Shown here: in pieces, positions 1 through 6,070 of the stretch | Layout of the letters: each line of letters opens with the position of its first letter | Numbering within the stretch: the first letter of the stretch is position 1 | DNA from: Cytophagales bacterium | Lineage (GTDB): Bacteria > Bacteroidota > Bacteroidia > Cytophagales > Cyclobacteriaceae | Reading direction: 5' to 3' | Assembly (NCBI GenBank): GCA_003537495.1 | Contig: DPSB01000160.1 | Coordinates: 15,085 to 21,844, forward strand | DNA length: 6,760 nucleotides | Program-made: the position numbers and the translations under genes | Notes under the pieces: generated by a model | The model's database searches: none | Seen by the model: only the letters and a program-made list of their open reading frames with translations | What the model was told of the DNA's origin: nothing

Positions 1-818
1 GATCGCGCCACATGGGGTGGTCTATGACCAAGAGTATTACCAATGCCATTACCGGTATTCTTACCAAAGATGGTCGCATGAAAGTGTATGACCCTGCGCC
101 CATTCCGCAATGGCAAAATGACGATCGCAAAAAGATTACGCTTCACAATCTATTACAAGCCAGCAGTGGTCTTGCGTGGGAAGAATTTTATGCAGGCCCA
201 AGTCCCGCAACAAAAATGATTTTTAATAAGAAAGACATGGGGCTTTACGCGATGCAATCGCCATTGGAATCGGAGCCCAACACCGTGTTTGAATATTCAA
301 GCGGTACTACCAACATCATCTCGCGCCTGATTCGCGAAGCTATTGGTGATGATGATTATTACAAGTTTTATTACCGCGAGTTGTTTGAAAAAATTGGTGC
401 CCGCAGTATGGTAATTGAACCCGATGCCGGTGGCACGTATGTAGGGTCTTCATTCTCGTGGGCTACTGCACGCGATTGGGCGCGATTTGGTTTACTGTAT
501 TTGAATGATGGTGTAGTAAATGGCGAACGTATTTTACCACTAGGTTGGGTAGCTTACTCTGCTACGGCCGCTACTGCTTCCAAACGCGGTGAGTATGGTG
601 CACAGTGGTGGACCAATGCCGGTAGCATGGATGATCCGCGAAATCGTACTTATCCTGATGTGCCTGCTGATTCTTTTCAGGCCGAAGGTTTTGAAGGACA
701 ATTTGTATTTGTAGTGCCTTCTAAAAAATTAGTAGTGGTTCGCCTCGGCTTAAGCCAGACAAACGAATTGGATATGAACCGATTTGTTTCTAAAGTGATT
801 GATGCGCTACCGCGATAA
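1..818 (+). CDS. Serine hydrolase, beta-lactamase family (class C / COG1680-like), 5'-truncated
   Basis: The reading frame is open from the left edge (Ser-Arg-His precede the first Met at 12), so the true start lies outside the window and Met at 12 is internal. The fold is the penicillin-binding/beta-lactamase type. Counting from that Met, the catalytic SxxK motif is S4-M-T-K7, within the typical GWSMTKS context. The probable catalytic tyrosine is Y95, in YSSG, 91 residues later, a spacing close to class C enzymes. A C-terminal segment GFEGQ (226-230) followed by a hydrophobic strand (FVFVVPSKKLVVVRLG) takes the place of the KTG/HxG box. The YSSG form rather than YxN, and the lack of a KTG triad, suggest an esterase, amidase or 6-aminohexanoate-dimer-hydrolase-like enzyme rather than a true beta-lactamase. 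Substrate and localisation cannot be told, because the N-terminus with any signal peptide is missing. It lies 3 nt upstream of trmN6 and is probably cotranscribed with it. Confidence 0.9.
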   Translation, partial: SRHMGWSMTKSITNAITGILTKDGRMKVYDPAPIPQWQNDDRKKITLHNLLQASSGLAWEEFYAGPSPATKMIFNKKDMGLYAMQSPLESEPNTVFEYSSGTTNIISRLIREAIGDDDYYKFYYRELFEKIGARSMVIEPDAGGTYVGSSFSWATARDWARFGLLYLNDGVVNGERILPLGWVAYSATAATASKRGEYGAQWWTNAGSMDDPRNRTYPDVPADSFQAEGFEGQFVFVVPSKKLVVVRLGLSQTNELDMNRFVSKVIDALPR

Positions 819-821
819 ACC

Positions 822-1532
822 ATGCGCGATAAAAGCGTATTTCAGTTTAAACAATTTAACATTAGTCATCGACAAGCAACCATGAAAGTGGGTACCGATG
901 GCGTGTTATTAGGTGCATGGACTAATCTGGAAAATGCCAATCGTATTTTAGATGTGGGAACTGGCAGCGGAGTAATTGCCCTTATGCTGGCCCAACGTAC
1001 CCAACCCGAAGTTCGCATTACCGCAATTGATCTTTCGGAAGAAGATTGTGAAGTAGCGCAAGAAAATGTAAGTCATTCTCCGTGGCCGGATAAAGTTGTA
1101 GTGCAGCATACTTCATTGCAACAATTTGTTTCTGGAACGTTCGATTTAATTGTAAGCAATCCGCCTTACTTTATAAACAGTTATAAACCACCAACTGAAA
1201 AACGTATGCAGGCGCGGCATACCGAAACGTTATCGCAAAGTGATTTGCTATATCACGGCAAGCGTTTGCTTTCTCCTGCCGGAAGTTTAAGTGTAATCTT
1301 ACCCGAAACAGAAGCCCTGCAATTGATTAAACTAAGTTCCGAACACGGTTGGTATTGCATCCGAAGGTGTGCATTCCGTTCGCGGCAAGCCAAGCCGGTG
1401 GAACGAATTCTATTGGAGTTGAGTTTAAATGAAAAACCGCAGCATGAGGAAGAACTGGTTCTTTACGAATCGGGCGAAACCTGGACTGAAGCCTACAAAA
1501 ACCTTACAAAAGCGTTTTACCTGAAAGCCTGA
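822..1532 (+). CDS. trmN6: tRNA1(Val) (adenine(37)-N6)-methyltransferase
   Basis: A class I SAM-dependent methyltransferase of the TrmN6/YfiC family, which methylates N6 of A37 in tRNA1(Val) in the cytoplasm. The 236-residue length fits the family. Residues 22-33 (KVGTDGVLLGAW) are the characteristic N-terminal family signature. Motif I of the SAM site is LDVGTGSG at 43-50, an acidic residue at the end of strand 2 is D70, and the amino-methyltransferase catalytic motif NPPY is at 113-116, followed by F117. The start at 822 comes 3 nt after the stop of the upstream hydrolase gene, which suggests cotranscription. No Shine-Dalgarno is visible, as is usual in Bacteroidota. The gene ends inside the stem of a predicted terminator. 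Closely related N6-adenine methyltransferases such as HemK/PrmC share NPPY, but the N-terminal signature and size favour TrmN6. Confidence 0.92.
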   Translation: MRDKSVFQFKQFNISHRQATMKVGTDGVLLGAWTNLENANRILDVGTGSGVIALMLAQRTQPEVRITAIDLSEEDCEVAQENVSHSPWPDKVVVQHTSLQQFVSGTFDLIVSNPPYFINSYKPPTEKRMQARHTETLSQSDLLYHGKRLLSPAGSLSVILPETEALQLIKLSSEHGWYCIRRCAFRSRQAKPVERILLELSLNEKPQHEEELVLYESGETWTEAYKNLTKAFYLKA

Positions 1533-1566
1533 TTTCAGAACTGGTTCAGGCTTTCGGTAATTTTTT
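1521..1566 (+). terminator. Rho-independent terminator of the hydrolase-trmN6 unit
   Basis: The arms CTGAAAGCCTGA (1521-1532) and TCAGGCTTTCGG (1546-1557) can form a 12-bp stem containing one G-U pair, with a 13-nt loop. A run of six T (1561-1566) follows three bases after the stem. The left arm overlaps the last codons and the TGA stop of trmN6. No energy calculation was run. Confidence 0.8.
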
Positions 1567-1574
1567 ACCACTGA

Positions 1575-1589
1575 TTAACAAGCTGTTAA
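1575..1589. promoter_or_regulatory. Small palindrome upstream of yceI (possible operator half)
   Basis: TTAACA (1575-1580) and TGTTAA (1584-1589) form a perfect 6-bp inverted repeat with a 3-bp spacer. It lies between the terminator of the upstream unit and the yceI promoter region. Binding-site function is inferred only from symmetry and position. It could be chance in AT-rich DNA. Confidence 0.3.
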
Positions 1590-1598
1590 CAAAAGAAA

Positions 1599-1625
1599 TT
1601 TACATGTTTAAACATTCAATGTAAA
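1599..1625. promoter_or_regulatory. Nested palindromes, candidate repressor operator for yceI
   Basis: Two symmetric elements overlap here. ATGTTTAAACAT (1604-1615) is a perfect 12-bp palindrome. TTTACAT (1599-1605) and ATGTAAA (1619-1625) form a perfect 7-bp inverted repeat around it. If transcription starts about 7 nt after the putative -7 box, the region covers roughly -50 to -24, where a repressor would block RNA polymerase. A MarR-family regulator encoded just downstream of yceI is the obvious candidate to bind it (inference). Confidence 0.45.
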
Positions 1626-1634
1626 AAGTGGTGT

Positions 1635-1642
1635 TATACTTG
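1635..1642 (+). promoter_or_regulatory. Putative Bacteroidota -7 box for yceI
   Basis: TATACTTG matches the Bacteroidota primary-sigma -7 consensus TAnnTTTG at all but one fixed position. It is 31 nt before the yceI start codon, giving a plausible 5' leader of about 25 nt rich in A. No clear -33 element was found; the space where it should be is occupied by the palindromes. Confidence 0.5.
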
Positions 1643-1673
1643 CACAACAAAAACCAAAACTTAAAAACAACAC

Positions 1674-2237
1674 ATGAAAAAACTGAATGTATTAGTTGCG
1701 TTGCTGTTCGTTGCCGGAGTTGCAACTGCGCAAACAACCTGGAAGGTTGACAAAGCCCACTCTAAACTTGGCTTTTCAATTACTCACCTGATGATCTCAG
1801 AAGTGGAAGGTCAATTCAATTCGTTCGATGCTACCATCACATCAACAGGCGAAGATTTTGCTGATGCTACCATTGAACTTACTGCTGATATCAGCTCTGT
1901 GGATACCAACAACGAAGGTCGCGATAAGCACTTAAGAAGCCCTGACTTTTTTGATGTAGAGAAATTTGCTACGCTTACTTTCAAAAGCACATCTTTCAAA
2001 AAGACTGGCGACAAGGCTTACAAAGTTACTGGCGACCTTACTATGCATGGAGTTACTAAATCAGTAACACTTGATCTTACCCTTATTGGCACAGCTGCTG
2101 GCCGCGATGGAAAGAAAATTGCTGGCTTCAAGGCAACTACTACTTTAAACCGGATTGATTATGGTGTAGGTAAGTCGGGCCCAGGCGCAGGCGATGAAGT
2201 AACCATTACTGCAAAAGGCGAATTTAAGGCTCAATAA
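1674..2237 (+). CDS. Secreted YceI-family protein
   Basis: A 187-residue protein with a Sec signal peptide: K2-K3, a hydrophobic core at about 4-16, and an A17-T18-A19 cleavage motif before Q20. The mature part is a single YceI domain (about 22-186), a lipocalin-like beta-barrel which in characterised relatives binds isoprenoid-type lipids in the periplasm. Family hallmarks include the opening W-x-V-D-x-A-H-S segment, SITHLMISEVEGQF, and the DKHLRSPDFFDVEKF segment leading into a TFKS strand. Length and architecture are normal and complete. The start has an A-rich leader without Shine-Dalgarno and a -7-like box 31 nt upstream. It is transcribed alone, between a terminator upstream and the palindromic repeat downstream, which may act as its terminator. 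The native ligand is unknown. Control by the downstream MarR protein is an inference from proximity. Confidence 0.92.
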   Translation: MKKLNVLVALLFVAGVATAQTTWKVDKAHSKLGFSITHLMISEVEGQFNSFDATITSTGEDFADATIELTADISSVDTNNEGRDKHLRSPDFFDVEKFATLTFKSTSFKKTGDKAYKVTGDLTMHGVTKSVTLDLTLIGTAAGRDGKKIAGFKATTTLNRIDYGVGKSGPGAGDEVTITAKGEFKAQ

Positions 2238-2247
2238 TTTTATACAG

Positions 2248-2359
2248 GTTGTCTCAAAAGTCAATTTCAGTGTCAGCCTGAGCTTTGTCGAAGGCGATTT
2301 CAGAAATGAAATAGGTTTCGATAAACTCAACCTGACATTAGAAATACTTTTGAGACAAC
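2248..2359. repeat. MITE-like palindromic element with 14-bp terminal inverted repeats
   Basis: The ends GTTGTCTCAAAAGT (2248-2261) and ACTTTTGAGACAAC (2346-2359) are perfect reverse complements. Inside them a second, imperfect pair of arms (about 2271-2295 and 2314-2337) is also complementary, sharing TGTCAG, TGAG and TCGAA blocks. The centre holds another small palindrome, ATTTC-A-GAAAT (2297-2307). The whole 112 bp could fold into one long hairpin. The inner TGTCAG-CCTGAG-CTTTGTCGAA type of sequence resembles short palindromic repeats dispersed in many Bacteroidota genomes (recollection, not searched). There is no coding capacity. No convincing target-site duplication is visible; TTTTAT occurs on both sides but in AT-rich DNA. 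It starts 10 bp after the yceI stop and ends 9 bp before the marR start. Confidence 0.8.
2345..2352 (+). promoter_or_regulatory. TAnnTTTG match inside the repeat end, possible marR -7 box
   Basis: TACTTTTG matches the Bacteroidota -7 consensus at every fixed position. It straddles the inner boundary of the right terminal repeat, with one base (T2345) outside it. Initiation about 7 nt downstream would leave a leader of only about 10 nt before the marR start. No -33 element is evident, so this is tentative. Confidence 0.3.
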
Positions 2360-2368
2360 TTATTTTTT
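2346..2368 (+). terminator. Possible terminator of yceI formed by the palindromic element and a T-run
   Basis: The right terminal repeat of the palindromic element is directly followed by TTATTTTTT (2360-2368). In a transcript coming from yceI, the 14-bp outer stem plus this U-rich tail resembles an intrinsic terminator. The loop would be the whole inner part of the element, so its efficiency is uncertain. The U-run touches the marR start codon. Confidence 0.35.
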
Positions 2369-2818
2369 ATGAAGCTGGAACAGGAAATCAAACAAGAAAA
2401 ATTTAAGAGTGAGCAACACAAGGCTGTACTCAATATCTTGTTTACAGCCAACTGGATTCAGACACTGCAAAAAGATTTTTTTGAACCGTTTGGTATTACC
2501 GGCCAGCAATACAATATACTTCGCATTCTAAGAGGTCAACACCCCAATCGCATCTGTGCTTACGAACTCAAAAGCCGAATGCTGGATAAGAACTCTGACG
2601 TTTCGCGTTTACTCGATCGGCTTATCGGAAAAAAGTTAATCGAGAAATCAACCAGCAAGCAAGACAAACGCGCATCCGAAATTCGCATCACCACACAGGG
2701 ATTAACCCTGCTGGAAAAACTCGACTCCGTAATCAACTCCCTCGATACGGAAGTAATGCGGTTAACATCTGCAGACGCAAAAAAACTGAACGCACTATTG
2801 GATAGTTGCCGCGATTAA
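2369..2818 (+). CDS. MarR-family winged-helix transcriptional regulator
   Basis: A 149-residue cytoplasmic DNA-binding protein of normal MarR length. An N-terminal charged helix (1-18) leads into the dimerisation helix (about 19-38). The segment FGITGQQYNILRIL (41-54) is the typical MarR pre-HTH helix. The recognition helix is about 75-90 (NSDVSRLLDRLIGKKL), and the beta wing carries the family motif D99-K100-R101 followed by I105 and T108-T109. The C-terminal dimerisation helix is about 110-148. The start at 2369 is the only plausible one: an in-frame TGA lies at 2351-2353 and the next Met is residue 71, beyond the first helices. There is no Shine-Dalgarno; TTATTTTTT precedes the ATG. A palindromic repeat ends 9 bp upstream. 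It probably represses a neighbouring gene such as yceI (inference). Its 3' end overlaps the convergent peptidase gene by 4 bp. Confidence 0.9.
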   Translation: MKLEQEIKQEKFKSEQHKAVLNILFTANWIQTLQKDFFEPFGITGQQYNILRILRGQHPNRICAYELKSRMLDKNSDVSRLLDRLIGKKLIEKSTSKQDKRASEIRITTQGLTLLEKLDSVINSLDTEVMRLTSADAKKLNALLDSCRD

Positions 2819-4536
2819 ATTGCTGCCAACTCTGCCCGCACAAAATCCATCAACTCTTTAATATACTTGCGGCTAAAGTCAAACCGGATGTTGGCTGCAG
2901 CATAAATTTCTGGAATAGTGTTGAGGTTGCCCAGCTTCAGCGCATTCATATAGCCTTGCAAGCCCTTTTGATTATCGAGCTTGTAATTCCGCCACAGCGC
3001 TATAGCGCCAAGTTGAGCCATGCCATACTCAATATAGTAGAAGGGTACTTCGTATAAGTGTAATTGTTTTTGCCACAGATAATCACGGGCAATTTCCTGA
3101 TCTGTCCAATCGGTTACGGTATCGGCAAACCGGGCAAACACTTCATTCCACTTTTGTTTGCGTTGCACAGGCGTGTGTGTTGGATTTTCATAAAGCCAAT
3201 GTTGAAACTGATCGATGGTAGCTACCCACGGCAAGGTTTCTATAATATCTTCTAACTGTTCGCGCTTTGCACGTTTCAGTTCAGCTTCATCCGGAAAGAA
3301 AATATCCCAATGTTTCATTGAAATCAACTCCATACTCATCGATGCCAACTCGGCCACTTCCATCGGTGGTGATTTAAAATCGGCCAATGCTAAATCTTTT
3401 GTTAGAAAATTATGTACGGCATGGCCACCTTCGTGCATAATGGTAGTCATATCGCGCATGGTTGAAGTGGCATTCATAAAAATGAAGGGCACACCAATCT
3501 CGGCCAACGGATAATTATAACCGCCCGGAGCTTTTCCCTTTCTGGATTCCAGATCAAGGTGCCCCATCTCTTTCATAATAGATAAGCACTGACCTAAAAA
3601 AGGATCTAACTTTTGAAAACACGTAATCGATTTTTCTGTAAGGTCTTTACCATTTTCAAATGCCTTTAGGGGTGGCAACCCATCGGCATCCACAGCTTTA
3701 TCCCATGGCTTTAATTTAGCAACACCCAGTTTTTGTTTACGCTCTTTACTTAATTGATTTAGTATAGGCACAACTTCGGTGGCGATGGCTTCATGAAAAT
3801 CAAAACAATCTTTTGGTGTATAATCGAACCGGCCGTAAGACTTAAACATATAATCGCGAAAGTTCTGCTGCCCTGCATTTATCGCTACTTGATGACGCAA
3901 ATCAATTAACGTGGTAAACAAACCATCTAATGTTTCTTTGTCTTTCAGCCTACGGTCTGAAATTTTATGATAAGCTTCTTCGCGTTTGGCGCGATCGGTT
4001 GACTGCAGAATAACTGCAGCTTGTTGCAACGTAAGTTCTTTGTCGCCAATCACCACCGTCATGGCGCCCGATAGCTGTGCATACTTCTGCGTTTCGGTAT
4101 TGATTTGCGTAAAGAGTGGAATGTTAGCTTCACGAAACAACTCAATATCTTTTTTCAGGTTGCGGATCAGGATTTTATAACCCGCTTTTGATTCGAGGTT
4201 AGCCAGAAATGGCGACTCGGATAATTTGCGATTAAGCTGATCGGCATAAGGTGCTATCTGCGGCTGTATGTTTTCTACAAAGTCCTGATAACTTTTGCTA
4301 TACGTTTCATTTTCAGTATAACAAGTCATCTTAATGTAGCGCCAGCCTAAATCTTCGCTAATCACGGATTCCAACTCACTTCTGTCGGCCAACCAACGTT
4401 GCAGATCGCTTTCGCTCGAAAGTACGCGAGCTGCCAGATTATCGAAATACGGTTTAATTTCTTGCCAGTTGGTAACAGTAAAATCAGTTGGAAGAAAATG
4501 GCGGGCCGGACGCTGCGGAATAGAAACAGAATTCAT
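2815..4536 (-). CDS. M3-family oligoendopeptidase (PepF-like zinc metallopeptidase)
   Basis: A 573-residue intracellular-type metallopeptidase that cleaves short peptides; no signal peptide is visible. The zinc site is H368-E369-G-G-H372, with E396 (in VAELAS) as the third ligand, 24 residues after H372, equivalent to the Glu of the E-x-P/A-S box in other M3 enzymes. The C-terminal region H493-L-Y-E-V-P-F-Y-Y-I-E-Y504 supplies the conserved His and Tyr residues that line the M3 active site. The N-terminal half is mostly helical, with an oligoendopeptidase F-like N-terminal domain. All key residues are present and the length fits the M3B subgroup. The ATG at 4536 is the first in a short divergent intergenic region and gives the usual N-terminus. 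The stop TAA (2817-2815) overlaps the marR stop on the other strand. The likely role is peptide turnover; the exact substrate is unknown. Confidence 0.93.
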   Translation of the reverse strand: MNSVSIPQRPARHFLPTDFTVTNWQEIKPYFDNLAARVLSSESDLQRWLADRSELESVISEDLGWRYIKMTCYTENETYSKSYQDFVENIQPQIAPYADQLNRKLSESPFLANLESKAGYKILIRNLKKDIELFREANIPLFTQINTETQKYAQLSGAMTVVIGDKELTLQQAAVILQSTDRAKREEAYHKISDRRLKDKETLDGLFTTLIDLRHQVAINAGQQNFRDYMFKSYGRFDYTPKDCFDFHEAIATEVVPILNQLSKERKQKLGVAKLKPWDKAVDADGLPPLKAFENGKDLTEKSITCFQKLDPFLGQCLSIMKEMGHLDLESRKGKAPGGYNYPLAEIGVPFIFMNATSTMRDMTTIMHEGGHAVHNFLTKDLALADFKSPPMEVAELASMSMELISMKHWDIFFPDEAELKRAKREQLEDIIETLPWVATIDQFQHWLYENPTHTPVQRKQKWNEVFARFADTVTDWTDQEIARDYLWQKQLHLYEVPFYYIEYGMAQLGAIALWRNYKLDNQKGLQGYMNALKLGNLNTIPEIYAAANIRFDFSRKYIKELMDFVRAELAAI

Positions 4537-4586
4537 GCGATAGTATTTGGTTTCAAAGTAATGAATTACCTTTCATAAAAAGAATT
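4537..4586. promoter_or_regulatory. Divergent promoter region between the peptidase and TSUP genes
   Basis: This 50-bp gap must hold both start regions. On the minus strand, TTACTTTG (4561-4554) differs from TAnnTTTG at one fixed base and lies 17 nt before the peptidase ATG. On the plus strand, TAGTATTTG (4541-4549) resembles the same box with one extra spacer base and lies 37 nt before the TSUP ATG. The two candidate boxes are nearly back to back, so the two promoters may interfere. Neither has a clear -33 element. Confidence 0.35.
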
Positions 4587-5330
4587 ATGAACCTGTTTCT
4601 CTTTCTGGTTATTCTGCTGCTGTCCGAAATTCTGGGCACAGTAGGTGGCTTTGGTTCATCGGTACTTTTTGTTCCGCTCGCACAATTTTTCTTCGACTTT
4701 CAAACTGTACTTGCCTTAACCGGTTTGCTGCACGTATTCAGCAATACAGCTAAACTCATCTTGTTTTATAAAACCATTAACTGGAAGCTGGTGTTGTGGT
4801 TGGGTGTAGGCAGCATAGCGTTTGTGTTGATTGGCGCATGGCTTACCCAACTGGTTGCTTTTACGTATGCCAAAACCTTGTTGGGAATTTTCTTAGTTGG
4901 CTTTTCTATTTTCTTTCTCCGAAATCCAGAGGCAAGTCTTAAACCTACACATGCCAACTTAGTATGGACGGGCTCGCTGGCCGGATTTATGGCAGGGTTT
5001 ATCGGAACCGGTGGTGCTATTCGCGGGCTGGCTTTAACGGCTTATCAGCTTGAGAAGAATTTGTTTGTAGGCACTTCTGCCGCTATCGACTTTGGTGTGG
5101 ATGTAGCGCGATCTGTGTTGTATCTCAATTTTGGTTTTTTGCAAAAAGAATTTTTATGGTATGTGCCGTTGCTGGTGTTGGCTGCTTTTGGTGGAAGTTA
5201 TGCAGGTAAAATTATTCTGGGTAAGCTTAATCAAGCCACATTTCAAAAACTGGTTTTGTATCTTATACTGGCAATCGGCATGCTGATGTTGGCTCAGGAA
5301 TTTATTGTAACAAAAAATCATTCCGTATGA
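4587..5330 (+). CDS. TSUP-family (TauE/SafE) membrane transporter
   Basis: A 247-residue polytopic inner-membrane protein of the TSUP/TauE-SafE family, whose members are proposed to export sulfite, sulfoacetate or related organic anions. The family's internal duplication is visible: the first repeat opens with GTVGGFGSS (17-25), and the second has AGFMAGFIGTGG (132-143) in the matching place. About eight hydrophobic segments can be seen, near 3-20, 40-60, 68-87, 95-111, 126-145, 160-180, 189-207 and 219-237. The length is normal and complete. The start at 4587 opens directly with the first membrane segment and leaves a short intergenic leader. The stop overlaps the start of the next gene as ATGA, so the two are probably translated from one mRNA. 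The substrate cannot be assigned from sequence; no sulfur-metabolism genes lie nearby. Confidence 0.88.
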   Translation: MNLFLFLVILLLSEILGTVGGFGSSVLFVPLAQFFFDFQTVLALTGLLHVFSNTAKLILFYKTINWKLVLWLGVGSIAFVLIGAWLTQLVAFTYAKTLLGIFLVGFSIFFLRNPEASLKPTHANLVWTGSLAGFMAGFIGTGGAIRGLALTAYQLEKNLFVGTSAAIDFGVDVARSVLYLNFGFLQKEFLWYVPLLVLAAFGGSYAGKIILGKLNQATFQKLVLYLILAIGMLMLAQEFIVTKNHSV

Positions 5331-6025
5331 AAATTATCAGTACCCTCGGCTTTCCTTTTATTACATTCATCTTCATTGGGTTATTGTATCGGGAATTAAA
5401 ATCGGCCATAGCTAAAACCAAGTGGGCCACCGAACGAAAACAAAAAATCAGCTTCCGGATTTTAATCGGATTTATTCTTTGGGCTGTTGCCGTTAGTGCT
5501 GCTTCTGCTTCCGGATTTACTTCGCGGTTCGATTTATTTCCGGCCAACGCCATGCCTGTAGTTGTTCTGCCACTGATAACCATTTTGTTTTTGCTCTTTA
5601 GCAGCACCACGAAAGATATTCTGCACCACATTTCAGTAAAGGCATTAACCCAGCTTCAGGTATTTCGGGTGTTTGTAGAAATTATTCTCTGGATGTTATT
5701 TCTTCAAACCCTGTTGCCCATTCAAATGACGTTTGAAGGATTAAATTGGGATGTACTCACAGGAGTTACTGCATTATTGGCAGCCCGCTTCCTGTTGAAA
5801 TCAAAACCGTGGCTTATTGCCTGGAATATTGTCGGACTGCTTCTGCTTATCAACATTGTAGCTGTCGCGATTCTATCTATGCCTACACCATTCCGGTTTT
5901 TTGATAATGAGCCCGCGAATGTAATTGTTACACAATTTCCATTCTTGTTTTTGCCCGCCTATCTGGTGCCGCTTGCCTACACCTTACACATTATGTCGTT
6001 GCGAAAATTGCTGATGAAGTCGTAA
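5327..6025 (+). CDS. Conserved-looking multi-pass membrane protein of unknown function
   Basis: I do not recognise a named family. The 232-residue product is very hydrophobic, with about seven likely membrane segments near 4-20, 43-62, 75-91, 113-130, 142-157, 161-184 and 203-223. Loop 1 (21-42) is rich in Lys and Arg and so is probably cytoplasmic. Possible functional residues include charged or polar groups at membrane edges: H100-H101, R114 and E118 in FRVFVE, and H221 after the last segment. A segment MPTPFRFFDNEPAN (185-198) between the last two segments looks like a structured loop. It begins inside the stop codon of the TSUP gene (ATGA overlap), so coupling with that transporter is likely. 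Whether it is a partner subunit or simply a cotranscribed neighbour cannot be decided. Composition resembles its neighbours and gives no sign of recent transfer. Confidence 0.8.
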   Translation: MKIISTLGFPFITFIFIGLLYRELKSAIAKTKWATERKQKISFRILIGFILWAVAVSAASASGFTSRFDLFPANAMPVVVLPLITILFLLFSSTTKDILHHISVKALTQLQVFRVFVEIILWMLFLQTLLPIQMTFEGLNWDVLTGVTALLAARFLLKSKPWLIAWNIVGLLLLINIVAVAILSMPTPFRFFDNEPANVIVTQFPFLFLPAYLVPLAYTLHIMSLRKLLMKS

Positions 6026-6070
6026 CCAAAGCACATTTTTCCTAACTTCCATCCGCAAAATAATTCTACT
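6026..6070 (+). other. Short gap before the SMP-30 gene
   Basis: These 45 bp show no hairpin with a T-run. TAACTTCC at 6043-6050 is a weak resemblance to a Bacteroidota -7 box (TAnnTTTG), with two mismatches, 20 nt before the next ATG. The SMP-30 gene could therefore have its own promoter or be read through from the membrane-protein genes. Confidence 0.25.

Noticed and set aside
1811..2014. Minus-strand open frame inside yceI
   Set aside because: It lies wholly within the YceI coding sequence in antisense, with no start signals or domain features.
2145..2330. Minus-strand open frame covering the yceI end and the palindromic repeat
   Set aside because: It runs through the palindromic element and the antisense of yceI; the sequence is low-complexity and has no promoter or domain.
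2238..2370. TTTTAT on both sides of the palindromic element as a target-site duplication
   Set aside because: The matches lie in AT-rich sequence at unequal distances from the terminal repeats, so they do not demonstrate a duplication.
3215..3514. Plus-strand open frame of 99 codons inside the peptidase gene
   Set aside because: It is antisense to the well-supported M3 peptidase, which has all catalytic residues; the translated product shows no recognisable domain.
4003..4019. CTGCAG repeated with a 5-bp spacer (inverted and direct repeat)
   Set aside because: It sits inside the peptidase coding sequence and encodes ordinary residues, and CTGCAG is self-complementary, so the symmetry is probably chance.
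5302..5631. Minus-strand open frame of 109 codons over the TSUP/membrane-protein junction
   Set aside because: It is antisense to a clear hydrophobic membrane gene; its basic, Arg/Lys-rich and Asn-rich translation is what such an antisense frame gives.
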